A stretch of 32,167 bases of DNA from Ensifer adhaerens (GCF_001270265.1 NZ_LGAP01000049.1:1-32167); one strand, 5' to 3'; shown: positions 6,146 to 14,700, counted from the stretch's first letter. The notes: generated by a model from the letters alone, not told the origin. Made by a program: numbers and translations.

Positions 6146-9100
6146 ATTCATTTCCTGCGCGAAGCCGCGTCGCGGCCTTTGTCTGGCCGCTCAGTTCAAA
6201 TCGCGCCGAGTTCGAGCGCGGGGTCCAGAGATTGCGGTCGATCGCCTCCAGCAGCCGCTCGGAAAGCTCGGCGAGTGCCGCCGGGTTCTTGTCGCGCAGG
6301 AAGCTCGACACCCGCTCGTCGACGATGAAGGCCTGGTAGGCAGCCTCGAAATGATGGTCGCGCACCGCACCGGTGGTCGCGGCAAAGGCAAACATGTAGT
6401 CGACCGTCGCGGCAATCTCGAAGGCGCCCTTGTAACCGTGGCGCATGACGCCATCGATCCACTTCGGATTGACGACGCGCGCCCGCACCACGCGGCCGAT
6501 CTCCTCTTCCAGCGAGCGAATGACGGGCTTTTCCGGCCTGGAGTGGTCGTTGTGGTAGATTGCCGGCCGGGCGCCGCTCAGGTGCTGGGCGGCAAGGCTC
6601 ATGCCGCCTTCGAACTGGTAGTAGTCGTCGCTGTCGAGCAGGTCGTGCTCGCGATTGTCTTGGTTCTGCACCACCGCCTCGATCGTGCGCAGCCGCTCCT
6701 CGAACAGGTCGCGCTCGGCCTTGCCCTCCTCGCCGGCGCCATAGGCATAGGCGCCCCAGGTGAGATAGGCGTCGGCGAGATCGGCTTGGCTGTCCCAGCC
6801 CTTCTCGTCGATCAGCGCCTGCAGGCCGGCACCATAGGCTCCAGGCTTGGCGCCGAAGACGCGGTAGGAGGCGCGGCGTGCAGCTTCCTGTGCCTCAACA
6901 CCGGCCGCTTCCAGCCGCTGCGTCTCGGCGCGCATACGCGCGGCGATCATGTTGTCGGCATCGTCTTCCTCAAGCGCGCCGACGGCGCGGATCGCCTTGT
7001 CGAACAGCGCGATCTGATCCGGGAAGGCATCGCGGAAGAAGCCGGAAATGCGCAGCGTCACGTCGACACGCGGCCGCCCGAGCAGCGCCAGCGGCACGAT
7101 TTCGTAGCCCATCACCCGGCGCGAGATCATGCCCCAGCCCGGCTTGGTGCCGATCAGCCCCAGCGCCCGGGCGATATCGTCACCGCCGGTGCGCATGTTC
7201 GCCGTGCCCCAGGCCGTCAGACCGAAGGAAGACGGCCACTCGCCGTGATCCTGCAGATAGCGGCGGATCAGAAGCTCGGCGGATTTCTTGCCGAGTTCGT
7301 AGGCCGCCGGTGTCGGTACCGAACGGCTGTCGACGGAGTAGAAATTGCGGCCGGTCGGCAGCACATCGGGACGGCCGCGGGTCGGCGCGCCGGAAGGCCC
7401 TGGCGCCACGAAGCGGCCATCGAGACCGGGGAGAAAGCCGGTCATTTCGGCAGCGCCGGAATTGACGATCGATGGCTTCAGTCGCGCCTCGATCTCGCTA
7501 AGCACGGCGCTGGTGGCGGACCAGCCCTCGGGCGCCGGCGCCTCCCCGCAAACGAAGGCCGCTGCCAGCAGCTCAATGCGCTCGACCGTATCGCCGGCCG
7601 CGCGCCACGGCGCGTCGGAGATTTCGGCAAGTAGATCTGGGCGTGCGCAAGCCCAGGGATCGGACATCACACAATCGAGCGGGTCGAAGCCGAGCCCGGC
7701 ATCCGTGGCGATCGCCCGCTGCAGGCTCTGGTCGCCGCCTTCGCCAAGGCCACGTGGCACGCGCGCCAGCGCCACCGTCAGGTCGGTTAACAGTCGCCCC
7801 TCCGGCGCAACGCCAAAAATGTGCAGGCCATCGCGGATCTGCATTTCCTTGAGGTCGCAGAGATAGGCGTCGAGCTTTTCCAGCGCCTTGTCGTCGCTGT
7901 CGCCCTTGTCGATGCCGGCGTCGTGATCGAGGCCGATGTCGCGCACGAGGTCGAGGATCTGCCGGCTCAAGAGCCTGAGCCGGCGCGGATCGCCGCCGGC
8001 CGCGTCGTAATATTCGTCAACCAGCGCTTCCAGGTCCTTGAGCGGCCCATAGGATTCCGCCCGGGTCAGTGGCGGGGTCAGATGGTCGATGATGACGGCA
8101 CTGGTGCGGCGCTTGGCCTGCGTGCCTTCGCCGGGATCGTTGACGATGAAGGGATAGACATGCGGCAGCGGCCCAAAAATCACCTCGGGATAACAGGTCT
8201 CCGAAAGCGCTAAGGCCTTGCCGGGCAGCCATTCGAGATTGCCGTGTTTGCCCATGTGCACGATGGCCTGCGCTCCGAACTGATTGCGCAGGAAGGCATA
8301 GAAGGCGAGATAGCCGTGCGGCGGCACCAGATCCGGCGAGTGGTAGCTTTCCTTCGGATCGATGTTGTAGCCGCGCGCCGGCTGGATGCCGACGACGACC
8401 TCGCCGAAGCGGGCGAGCGGCAGCGCGAAGGCGCCGTCGAGGAAGAACGGATCGGTTTCCGGCGCACCCCAGCGGTCGCTGATCTCATCCTGAATCTGTT
8501 TCGGAAGTGAATCGAAGAACGCTTTGTAATCGCTGAGTGAAATGACTTCACGGATCTCGCGGTCACGGCTCGCCGCATTGGTCGGCCCGGCCATGAGAAA
8601 GCGGATCAGCGCGTCGCCATCCTCAGGCACGTCGGCAATGGGATAGCCTTCGCTGGCCATGGAGCGCAGCACTTCGACGGTGCCCGCCGGCGTATCGAGC
8701 CCGACGCCGTTGCCGAGCCTGCCGTCGCGGTTGGGATAATTGGCCATGACGATGGCGATACGGCGCTCGGCCGGCCTGGCGCGGCGCAGCTTCGCCCAAT
8801 TGACCGCAAGCCTTGCGGCAAACCGAACGCGGTCGGAAAGCGGATCATGGCCGACGATATTGGCTTCCACCTTGGGATCGTAGATCGAGGCTGCCTTGAA
8901 GGAGACAGCGCGCGCAAGGATGCGGCCATCGACCTCCGGCAGGGCGACGTTCATGGCGAGGTCGCGTGCCATCAGCCCTTGCGGCGATGCCTGCCACTGC
9001 TCCCGCGACGAGCCGGAAAAAATCACCTGCAGCACCGGCGCGCCGGTCGACTCCAGCACCGTCGGCTGCCGGTCGGCACCGGGAGAAGAGACAGCAAAGC

Positions 9101-9920
9101 CGGTGGCGTTCATCACCACATCGGGCGCGGCTTCCGCGAAGACCGATTGCAGCGTGCCGACCGAAACGGCATCCTTGAGACTGGAGACGAACAGCGGCAG
9201 CACACGCATGCCTTCTGCAGCCAGCGCATCGATCAGCGCTTCGACCGGCCGCGTCTCGCCGCTCTGGACTAGGGCGCGATAGAAACAGATCCCGACGGTC
9301 GGGGGTTCGAATCCCTCCTCCGCTACCACACCCCCTTGAACGCACCGCAGCCATTCCCGGACGCCGATGACGCCGGCGCCCGGCCACCAGATGCCGGCCT
9401 TCAGCAGCGGCTTTGCCGGCTGCGGCTTCTCAGCGCCCGAGATCAGCGCCTCGGCATAGTCGAGGAACAGCCCGGCATTGTCGGCGCCGCCTTCGGTGAA
9501 ATAGGCCCAGAGGCGCTGGCGGTCGTCGGCCTCAACCGTCGAAAACGGCTCGAGGCCGGGATCCGGCTTGTCGTCGCCAGGCAGCACCGCGATCTGGAAA
9601 CGGTGAGTGACGGCGGCGGCATGCAACGCTTCCAGCACATAACGGAAATAGCTGGCGCCACCGAGCGGCCGGACCACGATGAGCTTCGCATGCCGTGCCG
9701 TGCGCTCGACATAGGTGTCGACCGACATCGGGTGCATGAGGTTCATCAGACTGGCGATGCGCAGGCTCGCCCCGTCGTTGCGGCGACCATGGGCCGCCGC
9801 GATCGAGGAAAGCTCGGTGTCGGCGGCAGACAGGAAAAGCACGTCGGCCGGCGTTTGCCCCAGGTCGATCGCCTCGTTGCCGTCGGCGATCGTTCCCTTC
9901 TGGGCGAGAAGCAGATGCAT
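6144..9920 (-). CDS. cobN: Cobaltochelatase subunit CobN
   Basis: Large subunit (1258 aa) of the aerobic, ATP-dependent cobaltochelatase CobNST, which inserts cobalt into hydrogenobyrinic acid a,c-diamide in the cytoplasm. It starts MHLLLAQKGTIADGNEAIDL, like CobN of the classical cobalamin producer 'Pseudomonas denitrificans'. Family blocks include VGICFYRALVQSGETRPVEA followed by LPLFVSSLKD, MANYPNRDGRLGNGVGLDTP, VHMGKHGNLEWLPGKALALS, NDPGEGTQAKRRTSAVIIDH and, near the end, NPKWIDGVMRHGYKGAFEIA. The frame is intact. Odd feature: at about residues 198-208 the codons for VAEEGFEPP are the antisense of a tRNA 3' end (9297-9328). The partner subunits CobS and CobT are not in this window. It lies 71 bases after cobW; both junctions carry family B repeats. 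Confidence 0.98.
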   Translation of the reverse strand: MHLLLAQKGTIADGNEAIDLGQTPADVLFLSAADTELSSIAAAHGRRNDGASLRIASLMNLMHPMSVDTYVERTARHAKLIVVRPLGGASYFRYVLEALHAAAVTHRFQIAVLPGDDKPDPGLEPFSTVEADDRQRLWAYFTEGGADNAGLFLDYAEALISGAEKPQPAKPLLKAGIWWPGAGVIGVREWLRCVQGGVVAEEGFEPPTVGICFYRALVQSGETRPVEALIDALAAEGMRVLPLFVSSLKDAVSVGTLQSVFAEAAPDVVMNATGFAVSSPGADRQPTVLESTGAPVLQVIFSGSSREQWQASPQGLMARDLAMNVALPEVDGRILARAVSFKAASIYDPKVEANIVGHDPLSDRVRFAARLAVNWAKLRRARPAERRIAIVMANYPNRDGRLGNGVGLDTPAGTVEVLRSMASEGYPIADVPEDGDALIRFLMAGPTNAASRDREIREVISLSDYKAFFDSLPKQIQDEISDRWGAPETDPFFLDGAFALPLARFGEVVVGIQPARGYNIDPKESYHSPDLVPPHGYLAFYAFLRNQFGAQAIVHMGKHGNLEWLPGKALALSETCYPEVIFGPLPHVYPFIVNDPGEGTQAKRRTSAVIIDHLTPPLTRAESYGPLKDLEALVDEYYDAAGGDPRRLRLLSRQILDLVRDIGLDHDAGIDKGDSDDKALEKLDAYLCDLKEMQIRDGLHIFGVAPEGRLLTDLTVALARVPRGLGEGGDQSLQRAIATDAGLGFDPLDCVMSDPWACARPDLLAEISDAPWRAAGDTVERIELLAAAFVCGEAPAPEGWSATSAVLSEIEARLKPSIVNSGAAEMTGFLPGLDGRFVAPGPSGAPTRGRPDVLPTGRNFYSVDSRSVPTPAAYELGKKSAELLIRRYLQDHGEWPSSFGLTAWGTANMRTGGDDIARALGLIGTKPGWGMISRRVMGYEIVPLALLGRPRVDVTLRISGFFRDAFPDQIALFDKAIRAVGALEEDDADNMIAARMRAETQRLEAAGVEAQEAARRASYRVFGAKPGAYGAGLQALIDEKGWDSQADLADAYLTWGAYAYGAGEEGKAERDLFEERLRTIEAVVQNQDNREHDLLDSDDYYQFEGGMSLAAQHLSGARPAIYHNDHSRPEKPVIRSLEEEIGRVVRARVVNPKWIDGVMRHGYKGAFEIAATVDYMFAFAATTGAVRDHHFEAAYQAFIVDERVSSFLRDKNPAALAELSERLLEAIDRNLWTPRSNSARFELSGQTKAATRLRAGNE
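9297..9328 (+). other. tRNA 3'-end-like sequence inside cobN (antisense)
   Basis: On the plus strand GGTCGGGGGTTCGAATCCCT and then CCTCCGCTACCA reproduce the T-arm (stem GGGGG/CCCTC with loop TTCGAAT), a 3' acceptor strand and CCA. No matching 5' acceptor, D-arm or anticodon stem is found upstream, so it is not a tRNA gene. It may be a relic or an att-like sequence, or chance. Confidence 0.5.
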
Positions 9921-9936
9921 TGTTCTGTCCGTTCAG

Positions 9937-9977
9937 GCAATTCCAGGAAAAGTGTGAAGCGGTTTTCCTGGAATTGC
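9937..9977 (+). repeat. Palindromic repeat family B, copy 2 (cobW-cobN junction)
   Basis: Perfect 15-bp inverted arms, GCAATTCCAGGAAAA (9937-9951) and TTTTCCTGGAATTGC (9963-9977), enclose an 11-base loop. The inner part AGGAAAAGTG...GCGGTTTTCC matches the copy at 26994-27093. Confidence 0.75.
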
Positions 9978-9991
9978 GTTGCTTCAAGGAG

Positions 9992-11056
9992 TTAGGCGAG
10001 CGCAGTGATGGCCGCGCGCACCGCAGCTTCATCCATGTCGTGCAAGCCGATGACGACGAGGCGTGTGCCGCGCTTTTCGCCGTTCGCCCAGGCACGGTCG
10101 TAATACTGGTCGATGCGGGCGCCAACGGCCTGGATCAGGAGCCGCATCGGCTTGCCCGGTACATCGGCAAAGCCCTTGAGCCGCAGCACGTCATGCTTTG
10201 ATATCACGCCCTTGAGGCGATCGATGAAGGCGGCCGGATCGGCGATGGCGCCGAGCTCGACGACGAAGCTGTCGAATTCGTCGTGGTCATGCTCCTCGCC
10301 GGCCTCGTGCTCCATCTCGTGATGAGACTTGCGGTTGGCGATATCGCTTTCCGTGCCGACGCCGAGGCCGAGCAGGATGGCAGCGGCCACTTCGCCGTTC
10401 TTTGCCTCGATCATCGTCGGCTTGCGGCTGGTGCGCGAAGAAACCTCGTCGCGCACGGCCTTCAGGCCGGACGCATCGATCAGGTCGGTCTTGTTGAGCA
10501 CGATCAGGTCGGCGGCGGTCAGCTGGTCCTCGAACAGTTCCTCGATCGGGCTTTCGTGATCGAGATTGTCGTCCTCGACGCGCAGCGCATCGACCTTGTC
10601 ATGGTCGTCGGCAAATCGGCCGGCGGCGACAGCAGCACTGTCGACCACCGTCACAACGCCATCGACGGTCACCTCACTGCGGATATCCGGCCAGTTGAAG
10701 GCGGCGATCAGCGGCTGCGGCAGCGCCAGACCCGAGGTTTCGATGATGATGTGATCGGGGCGATTTTCGCGCTCGAGCAGCTTGGTCATGGTCGGGATGA
10801 AATCATCGGCAACCGTGCAGCAGATGCAGCCATTGGTGAGCTCGATGATGTCGTCCTCCGAGCAGGCTTCCGCGCCGCAGCCCTTCAGCACGTCGCCGTC
10901 GACGCCGAGATCGCCGAACTCGTTGATAATCAGCGCGATGCGCTTGCCATCGGCGTTCTGCAGCAGATTGCGGATCATCGTCGTCTTGCCGGCGCCGAGG
11001 AAGCCGGTGATGACGGTTGCCGGGATCTTGCCGTGGTTGGCTCTCGCAGTGGTCAT
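9992..11056 (-). CDS. cobW: CobW: COG0523 GTPase / cobalt chaperone-like protein
   Basis: G3E-family GTPase (354 aa) required for cobalamin synthesis and thought to deliver cobalt to the chelatase. The P-loop ITGFLGAGKTT is at about residues 16-26, the metal-binding CxCC motif (GCICC) at 76-80, ETSGLALPQP further on, and the G4 motif NKTD in the middle. A His/Glu/Asp-rich segment (HHEMEHEAGEEHDHDEFDSF) around residues 245-265 probably binds metal. The C-terminal CobW_C domain is present (VLRLKGFADVPGKPMRLLIQ). The ATG at 11056 lies 3 bases after the cobP stop, so the two genes are translationally coupled. cobN follows directly, consistent with a metal-handling role for the chelatase. Confidence 0.97.
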   Translation of the reverse strand: MTTARANHGKIPATVITGFLGAGKTTMIRNLLQNADGKRIALIINEFGDLGVDGDVLKGCGAEACSEDDIIELTNGCICCTVADDFIPTMTKLLERENRPDHIIIETSGLALPQPLIAAFNWPDIRSEVTVDGVVTVVDSAAVAAGRFADDHDKVDALRVEDDNLDHESPIEELFEDQLTAADLIVLNKTDLIDASGLKAVRDEVSSRTSRKPTMIEAKNGEVAAAILLGLGVGTESDIANRKSHHEMEHEAGEEHDHDEFDSFVVELGAIADPAAFIDRLKGVISKHDVLRLKGFADVPGKPMRLLIQAVGARIDQYYDRAWANGEKRGTRLVVIGLHDMDEAAVRAAITALA

Positions 11057-11059
11057 GGA

Positions 11060-11584
11060 TCAACCCTTCATTTTCAGCGGCAATCCGGCCGCGACAAAGT
11101 AAACTTCCGCGGATTTCTCCGCAACGATCTGGTGAAGCCGACCGGCATGGTCGCGGAAATCGCGGGCCATGCGGTTCTCGGGCACGATGCCGAGGCCGAC
11201 TTCGTTGGAAACAAGGATGAGGCGCGCCCGCGCCTCAGGCAGAAAGGCGGCAAGGGCAGCGAACTCCGCCGCCATGTCGCGTCCTTCCATCATCAGGTTG
11301 GTGACCCACAGCGTCAGGCAGTCGACGAGCACCACGCGGTTCTCGTCATCGATGTGTGCGAGCAGCGAAACGAGATCGAGCGGTTCTTCATGCGTCGTCC
11401 AGCCTTCGCTGCGCCTTGCCCGGTGATGGTCGATGCGGTCTCGCATCTCGTCATCCCAGGCACGGCCGGTGGCGACATAGTGCATGTTTAGCCCCGAGGC
11501 TTCGACAAGCCTTTCGGAAAAGCTGGATTTGCCGGAACGGGCGCCGCCGAGGACCAGAACCGGCCCCGCATTGGGATTGCTCAT
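11060..11584 (-). CDS. cobP: Bifunctional adenosylcobinamide kinase / adenosylcobinamide-phosphate guanylyltransferase
   Basis: CobP (CobU in enteric bacteria), 174 aa, phosphorylates adenosylcobinamide and then transfers GMP from GTP to give AdoCbi-GDP, the activated form for nucleotide-loop assembly. The P-loop [13 protein letters not shown] is at about residues 12-24. [20 protein letters not shown] carries the His residues used for guanylylation, and [13 protein letters not shown] and [20 protein letters not shown] are diagnostic. It is the first gene after the cobalamin riboswitch and therefore the direct regulated target. The ATG at 11584 is accepted by alignment of the P-loop position with the family; its ribosome binding site is not strong. 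Confidence 0.97.
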   Translation of the reverse strand: MSNPNAGPVLVLGGARSGKSSFSERLVEASGLNMHYVATGRAWDDEMRDRIDHHRARRSEGWTTHEEPLDLVSLLAHIDDENRVVLVDCLTLWVTNLMMEGRDMAAEFAALAAFLPEARARLILVSNEVGLGIVPENRMARDFRDHAGRLHQIVAEKSAEVYFVAAGLPLKMKG

Positions 11585-11740
11585 GGGTGTTGCGGCCTCA
11601 CTACGCCACGAGGGGCAGATTTGTGCAGCAACAGGATTTCACCGCGCCACAGGCGCGTTCGGGAAACGGTCGATGAGCCAAGACAACCTCCGTGATGGCG
11701 TGGGAAGCGGGCTTCCCTTCGGGCGGAATGCCCCTGTCGG

Positions 11741-12165
11741 ACGGCAGGTCTCCTGGCTCACGGCGTCACGAGCCCATTGCATCGTGCCCCGCGCAAAAAC
11801 GCGAAAACCGATGCCTGGGCCCGAACGGCCCGCCTCACCTTCCCGGCGCTTTCCGGTGCCACAGCGAACCTTTGCGCGTCGTCTCCGACGCGCGGCGCTG
11901 TGGGCGGTTTCGTGAAAGGCGGACGATTCGTAGAAGAAGAGGCGTCCAACCCGGCTGATCACGAAGCCACGCCAGTGGCTTTTCCGACTGATTTCCAAAC
12001 CACCTTGATTGCCCCATGCAATCGAAAGGAAGCCGGCCTTCAGCCCGATGGCGAACCCTGACCGTTCTACAGTCGCGGGGTCGGCTGCGATAGGGATGCC
12101 CGATTTGGGTCCATCCGTCACATTCCCAATTATTCCCCCGCATCGCCACGATCCGGGGAAACCAT
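11741..12165 (-). promoter_or_regulatory. Cobalamin riboswitch (expanded) controlling cobP-cobW-cobN-cobO
   Basis: The leader RNA contains the canonical cobalamin aptamer blocks in order: GGGAATAATTGGGAATGTGA near 12140-12120, GCAGCCGACCCCGCGACTGT ending at 12069, GCCACTGGCG near 11979-11970, CGCCGGGAAGG at 11848-11838 and the B12-box GAGCCAGGAGACCTGCC ending at 11743. CTGGCG (11975-11970) pairs with CGCCGG (11848-11843) to close an arm. Adenosylcobalamin binding is expected to block expression of the downstream genes. The aptamer is much longer than usual because this arm encloses 121 bases, including a family A palindrome (11861-11901). A good promoter sits just upstream (12177-12205). The region from 11740 to 11585 is the expression platform. 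Confidence 0.95.
11861..11901 (-). repeat. Palindromic repeat family A, copy 2 (inside the riboswitch arm)
   Basis: On the transcript it runs from ACAGCGCCGCGCGTC to GACGCGCAAAGGTTCGCTGT, 41 bases, matching the repeats at 5319, 14755, 14934 and 15677. It forms its own hairpin and lies within the loop of the arm closed by 11970-11975 and 11843-11848, away from the core motifs. Confidence 0.85.
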
Positions 12166-12176
12166 CCAACATCCGA

Positions 12177-12205
12177 TGATTAGGAAGCGGGCGTCGCAAA
12201 GTCAA
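12177..12205 (-). promoter_or_regulatory. Probable sigma-70-type promoter of the cob operon
   Basis: On the minus strand TTGACT (12205-12200) and TAATCA (12182-12177) are separated by exactly 17 bases. Transcription would start near 12170, immediately before the riboswitch aptamer, which fits well. Confidence 0.65.
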
Positions 12206-12471
12206 TCGATGCGTGCGACACGCCACCCATCGAGATGCGGCACGCGACAATTCGCCAGCATTGGGTCGCAAATGCCACCAATCGCCGTCGAAGCGCAAAG
12301 GCAGCCTTGGCCGAGAAGCGGCCGCTGATCGCTGCGGGCACGGAGAGATTTCCCGCGAAACGAACTCGCGCTTACGCAACGGTTCCTCCGCAACAAACAA
12401 ACCTTATTTTAGCAATGGCGGATATTGCGATAAAGTAACCGCCAAAGTGGTTTCGATTATCCGGAAGGCAA
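12206..12471. other. Divergent intergenic region between the cob leader and the cyclase gene
   Basis: No convincing gene. The part near the cyclase (12400-12470) is less GC-rich (ACCTTATTTTAGCAATGGCG) and probably holds its promoter, but I cannot name clear -35/-10 boxes. The cob promoter marks the left edge. Confidence 0.4.
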
Positions 12472-14700
12472 ATGGAACGCAGGCTCGCCGCCGTGATGAT
12501 TGCCGACGTCTCCGGCTATGGACTACTCACCCAAGCCGACGAGGAGGGTACTTGCGCGCGGTTTCAGGCCGATCTGCACGACCTGTTCGAACAAAGGATC
12601 GCCGCGCATCGCGGGCGGTTGATCAAGACCATGGGCGACGGCTTACTGGTCGAGTTCCACAGTGTCGTCGAGGCGGTCCGCTGTGCGGTGGAGGTGCAGC
12701 GCGCGAAGTCCGAGAGCCGCGGCGTCGATGAGCGCCGGCTGGAATTCCGTATCGGCATCAATCTCGGCGACGTTATCGTTGAGGGCGACGACATCCAAGG
12801 CGATGGTGTCATCATCGCCGAGCGCCTGCAGAGCCTGGCCGAACCCGGCGGGATAGTCATCTCTGGCACCGCTTACGATCAAGTTGAGAAGCACCTTGAC
12901 GTCGGTTTCGTCTATCTCGGCGAACAGCGCCTGAAGCACATCGAAAAGCCGGTGCGGACCTACCGCCTCTGGCTGGACAAATCTCGCCCCGACGGCGCAA
13001 CCGTGACGGGACGCCGCATAAGACGCCGGGCAGCGCTCGCAACGTTTGCTGTGGTGCTCGGCGTCGCTGGCGGTGTGGCTTGGTGGCGGCCATGGGAGCC
13101 GGCCGTGGAAGCAGCCACGAGCCAACGCTCGGACCTGAGCCCGCCGGATAGGCCGTCGATCGCAGTGGTCCCTTTTGCCAACGTGAGCGACGATCCCAAG
13201 CAGGAGTATTTCGCCGACGGCATGACCGACGGCCTTGTCACCGAGCTGGCCCAGGTGTCCGGTTTGTTTGTCATCGCGCGCAACTCGACCTTCGCCTACA
13301 AGGGTAAGGCGGTGACGCCCAGGCAAGTGTCCGAGGAACTCGGTGTCAGATATGTCCTCGAAGGCAGTGTTCAACGCGCCGGAGAGCAACTCCGCATCAA
13401 TGCCCAGCTCATCGACTCGATCAGCGGAGGACACGTTTGGGCCGGAAAGTTCGACGGTTCACTCGCCGATGTCTTTGCGCTGCAAGACGAGGTGACGCGC
13501 GGGATTGCCGATGCTCTCGCACTTCGGCTGAATCCCGACGAGCAGATGGCCTTTGGGCGCAAGGAAACGACGGTCCCGGCGGCGTTCGATGCGTTCCTGC
13601 GCGGCTGGGAGCATCACCGACGCACGACTCCCGAAGACTTCGCAAAGGCGGTGCCCTATTTCGAGCAGGCGATTGCGCTCGATCCTGCGTATGGCCGCGC
13701 TTACGGAGCGGCGGCCATGGTCTACGCACGCATCTACCTGTGGCGTTGGCACTACCAATTGGGTATCTCGCGGTTCGAAGCGAGAGCCAAGGCGACGCAG
13801 TTTCTGCGGACCGCACCGAAGCACAAAACGGCGCTGGCCCATCAGGCGGCCGGACTCCTGTCCGTAGCCGACTGGCAGCACCCCTCGGCGCTCGCCGACC
13901 TCAAGGAAGCCATCACGCTCGAACCCGGAGATTCCTGGAGCTACGCGCTGATGGCATTCGTCCTCACCTCCGCCGGCCGCCCGGTGGAGGCCATGCCCTA
14001 TATCCGCACTGCAATCCGCCTCGACCCGCACTCCCCGTCGTTCTTCATCTACGTCCTCGGATTGACGGAGTTCAGCCTGCAGAATTTCGAGGCGGCAGCG
14101 GCGGCCGCGAAGAGCAGCATCAAACTCAATCCTCAGCATGACGGTTCCTTCCTGCTTCTTGCCGCGGCCTGCGGGCACCTCGGTCGCCGAGCGGAAGCCG
14201 AGGCCGCAGTCGCCCGTTTCAACGCACTTCAAGTCGGACGCGGTGGAATTGCGGCCACCATCTCAACCTCCCCGCCGCTGGACCTTGCGAGGCCGGAGGA
14301 CAGCGCTCGGTTCTACCAGGGGCTCCGCCTGGCGGGTGTGCCTGAGACTTTGACGAGCAACGACTTCGGCAGCAGGAACAAGCTGACAGCCGGCGAAGTC
14401 CGTTCGCTGTTCCTGGGACATCGGCTGCGTGGACGTGTGTTGGACTCAGGCGAGGAACACGAGGCTGTCATTTCAGCTGAGGGCATAGCCACCCTGTCGG
14501 GAGGCTGGGCCTCCATGGGTGGTGGTCGCATGGCCGACGTCGAGATCAGATTTGAGGGAGACGAGGTTTGCTTCCTGTGGCGCAAAACCACGAACCTCTG
14601 CGGCGTGGTGCTACGAAACCCCGGCGGACTTGGCGCCAAGGAAAATGAGTTCATATGGCATCACGGGGACAGGGCTTTCACGTTCTCGCAGGTGCGGTGA
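12472..14700 (+). CDS. Class III adenylate/guanylate cyclase-like protein with TolB-like and TPR domains
   Basis: A 742-aa protein of a type abundant in rhizobia. Residues 1-165 form a class III cyclase domain: metal-binding Asp12 (MIADVSGYG) and Asp56 (KTMGDGLLVEF), then GINLGDVIVEGDDIQGDG. A membrane helix (AALATFAVVLGVAGGVAWW) lies at 187-205. From about 228 a TolB-like domain follows (IAVVPFANVSDDPKQEYFAD, VLEGSVQRAGEQLRINAQLI), then TPR repeats. The usual Asn of the VNxAAR motif is Ile here (GDGVIIAERLQS, residue 114), while Arg118 is kept, so cyclase activity may be reduced or lost. GGAAGG (12461-12466) precedes the ATG. The C-terminal ~110 residues end in an EFIWHHGDRAFTFSQVR region. 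Stimulus and output are unknown. Confidence 0.93.
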   Translation: MERRLAAVMIADVSGYGLLTQADEEGTCARFQADLHDLFEQRIAAHRGRLIKTMGDGLLVEFHSVVEAVRCAVEVQRAKSESRGVDERRLEFRIGINLGDVIVEGDDIQGDGVIIAERLQSLAEPGGIVISGTAYDQVEKHLDVGFVYLGEQRLKHIEKPVRTYRLWLDKSRPDGATVTGRRIRRRAALATFAVVLGVAGGVAWWRPWEPAVEAATSQRSDLSPPDRPSIAVVPFANVSDDPKQEYFADGMTDGLVTELAQVSGLFVIARNSTFAYKGKAVTPRQVSEELGVRYVLEGSVQRAGEQLRINAQLIDSISGGHVWAGKFDGSLADVFALQDEVTRGIADALALRLNPDEQMAFGRKETTVPAAFDAFLRGWEHHRRTTPEDFAKAVPYFEQAIALDPAYGRAYGAAAMVYARIYLWRWHYQLGISRFEARAKATQFLRTAPKHKTALAHQAAGLLSVADWQHPSALADLKEAITLEPGDSWSYALMAFVLTSAGRPVEAMPYIRTAIRLDPHSPSFFIYVLGLTEFSLQNFEAAAAAAKSSIKLNPQHDGSFLLLAAACGHLGRRAEAEAAVARFNALQVGRGGIAATISTSPPLDLARPEDSARFYQGLRLAGVPETLTSNDFGSRNKLTAGEVRSLFLGHRLRGRVLDSGEEHEAVISAEGIATLSGGWASMGGGRMADVEIRFEGDEVCFLWRKTTNLCGVVLRNPGGLGAKENEFIWHHGDRAFTFSQVR

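Noticed and set aside
6090-7634. Long plus-strand open frame (514 codons) opposite cobN
   Set aside because: It lies wholly antisense to the conserved cobN gene; its composition reflects high-GC antisense reading and shows no family motif.
9253-9328. Complete tRNA gene at the tRNA-like site in cobN
   Set aside because: No 5' acceptor strand complementary to CTCCGCT and no D or anticodon stem could be found; only the 3' part is present.
8845-9387. Minus-strand frame encoding a GGGIRTPDRRD-like peptide
   Set aside because: It is a shadow of cobN. The peptide is the classic artefact of translating opposite a tRNA-like sequence, used here only as evidence for the tRNA-3'-end finding.
11639-12400. 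253-codon minus-strand frame over the cob leader
   Set aside because: It coincides with the cobalamin riboswitch and promoter, whose conserved RNA motifs explain the sequence.
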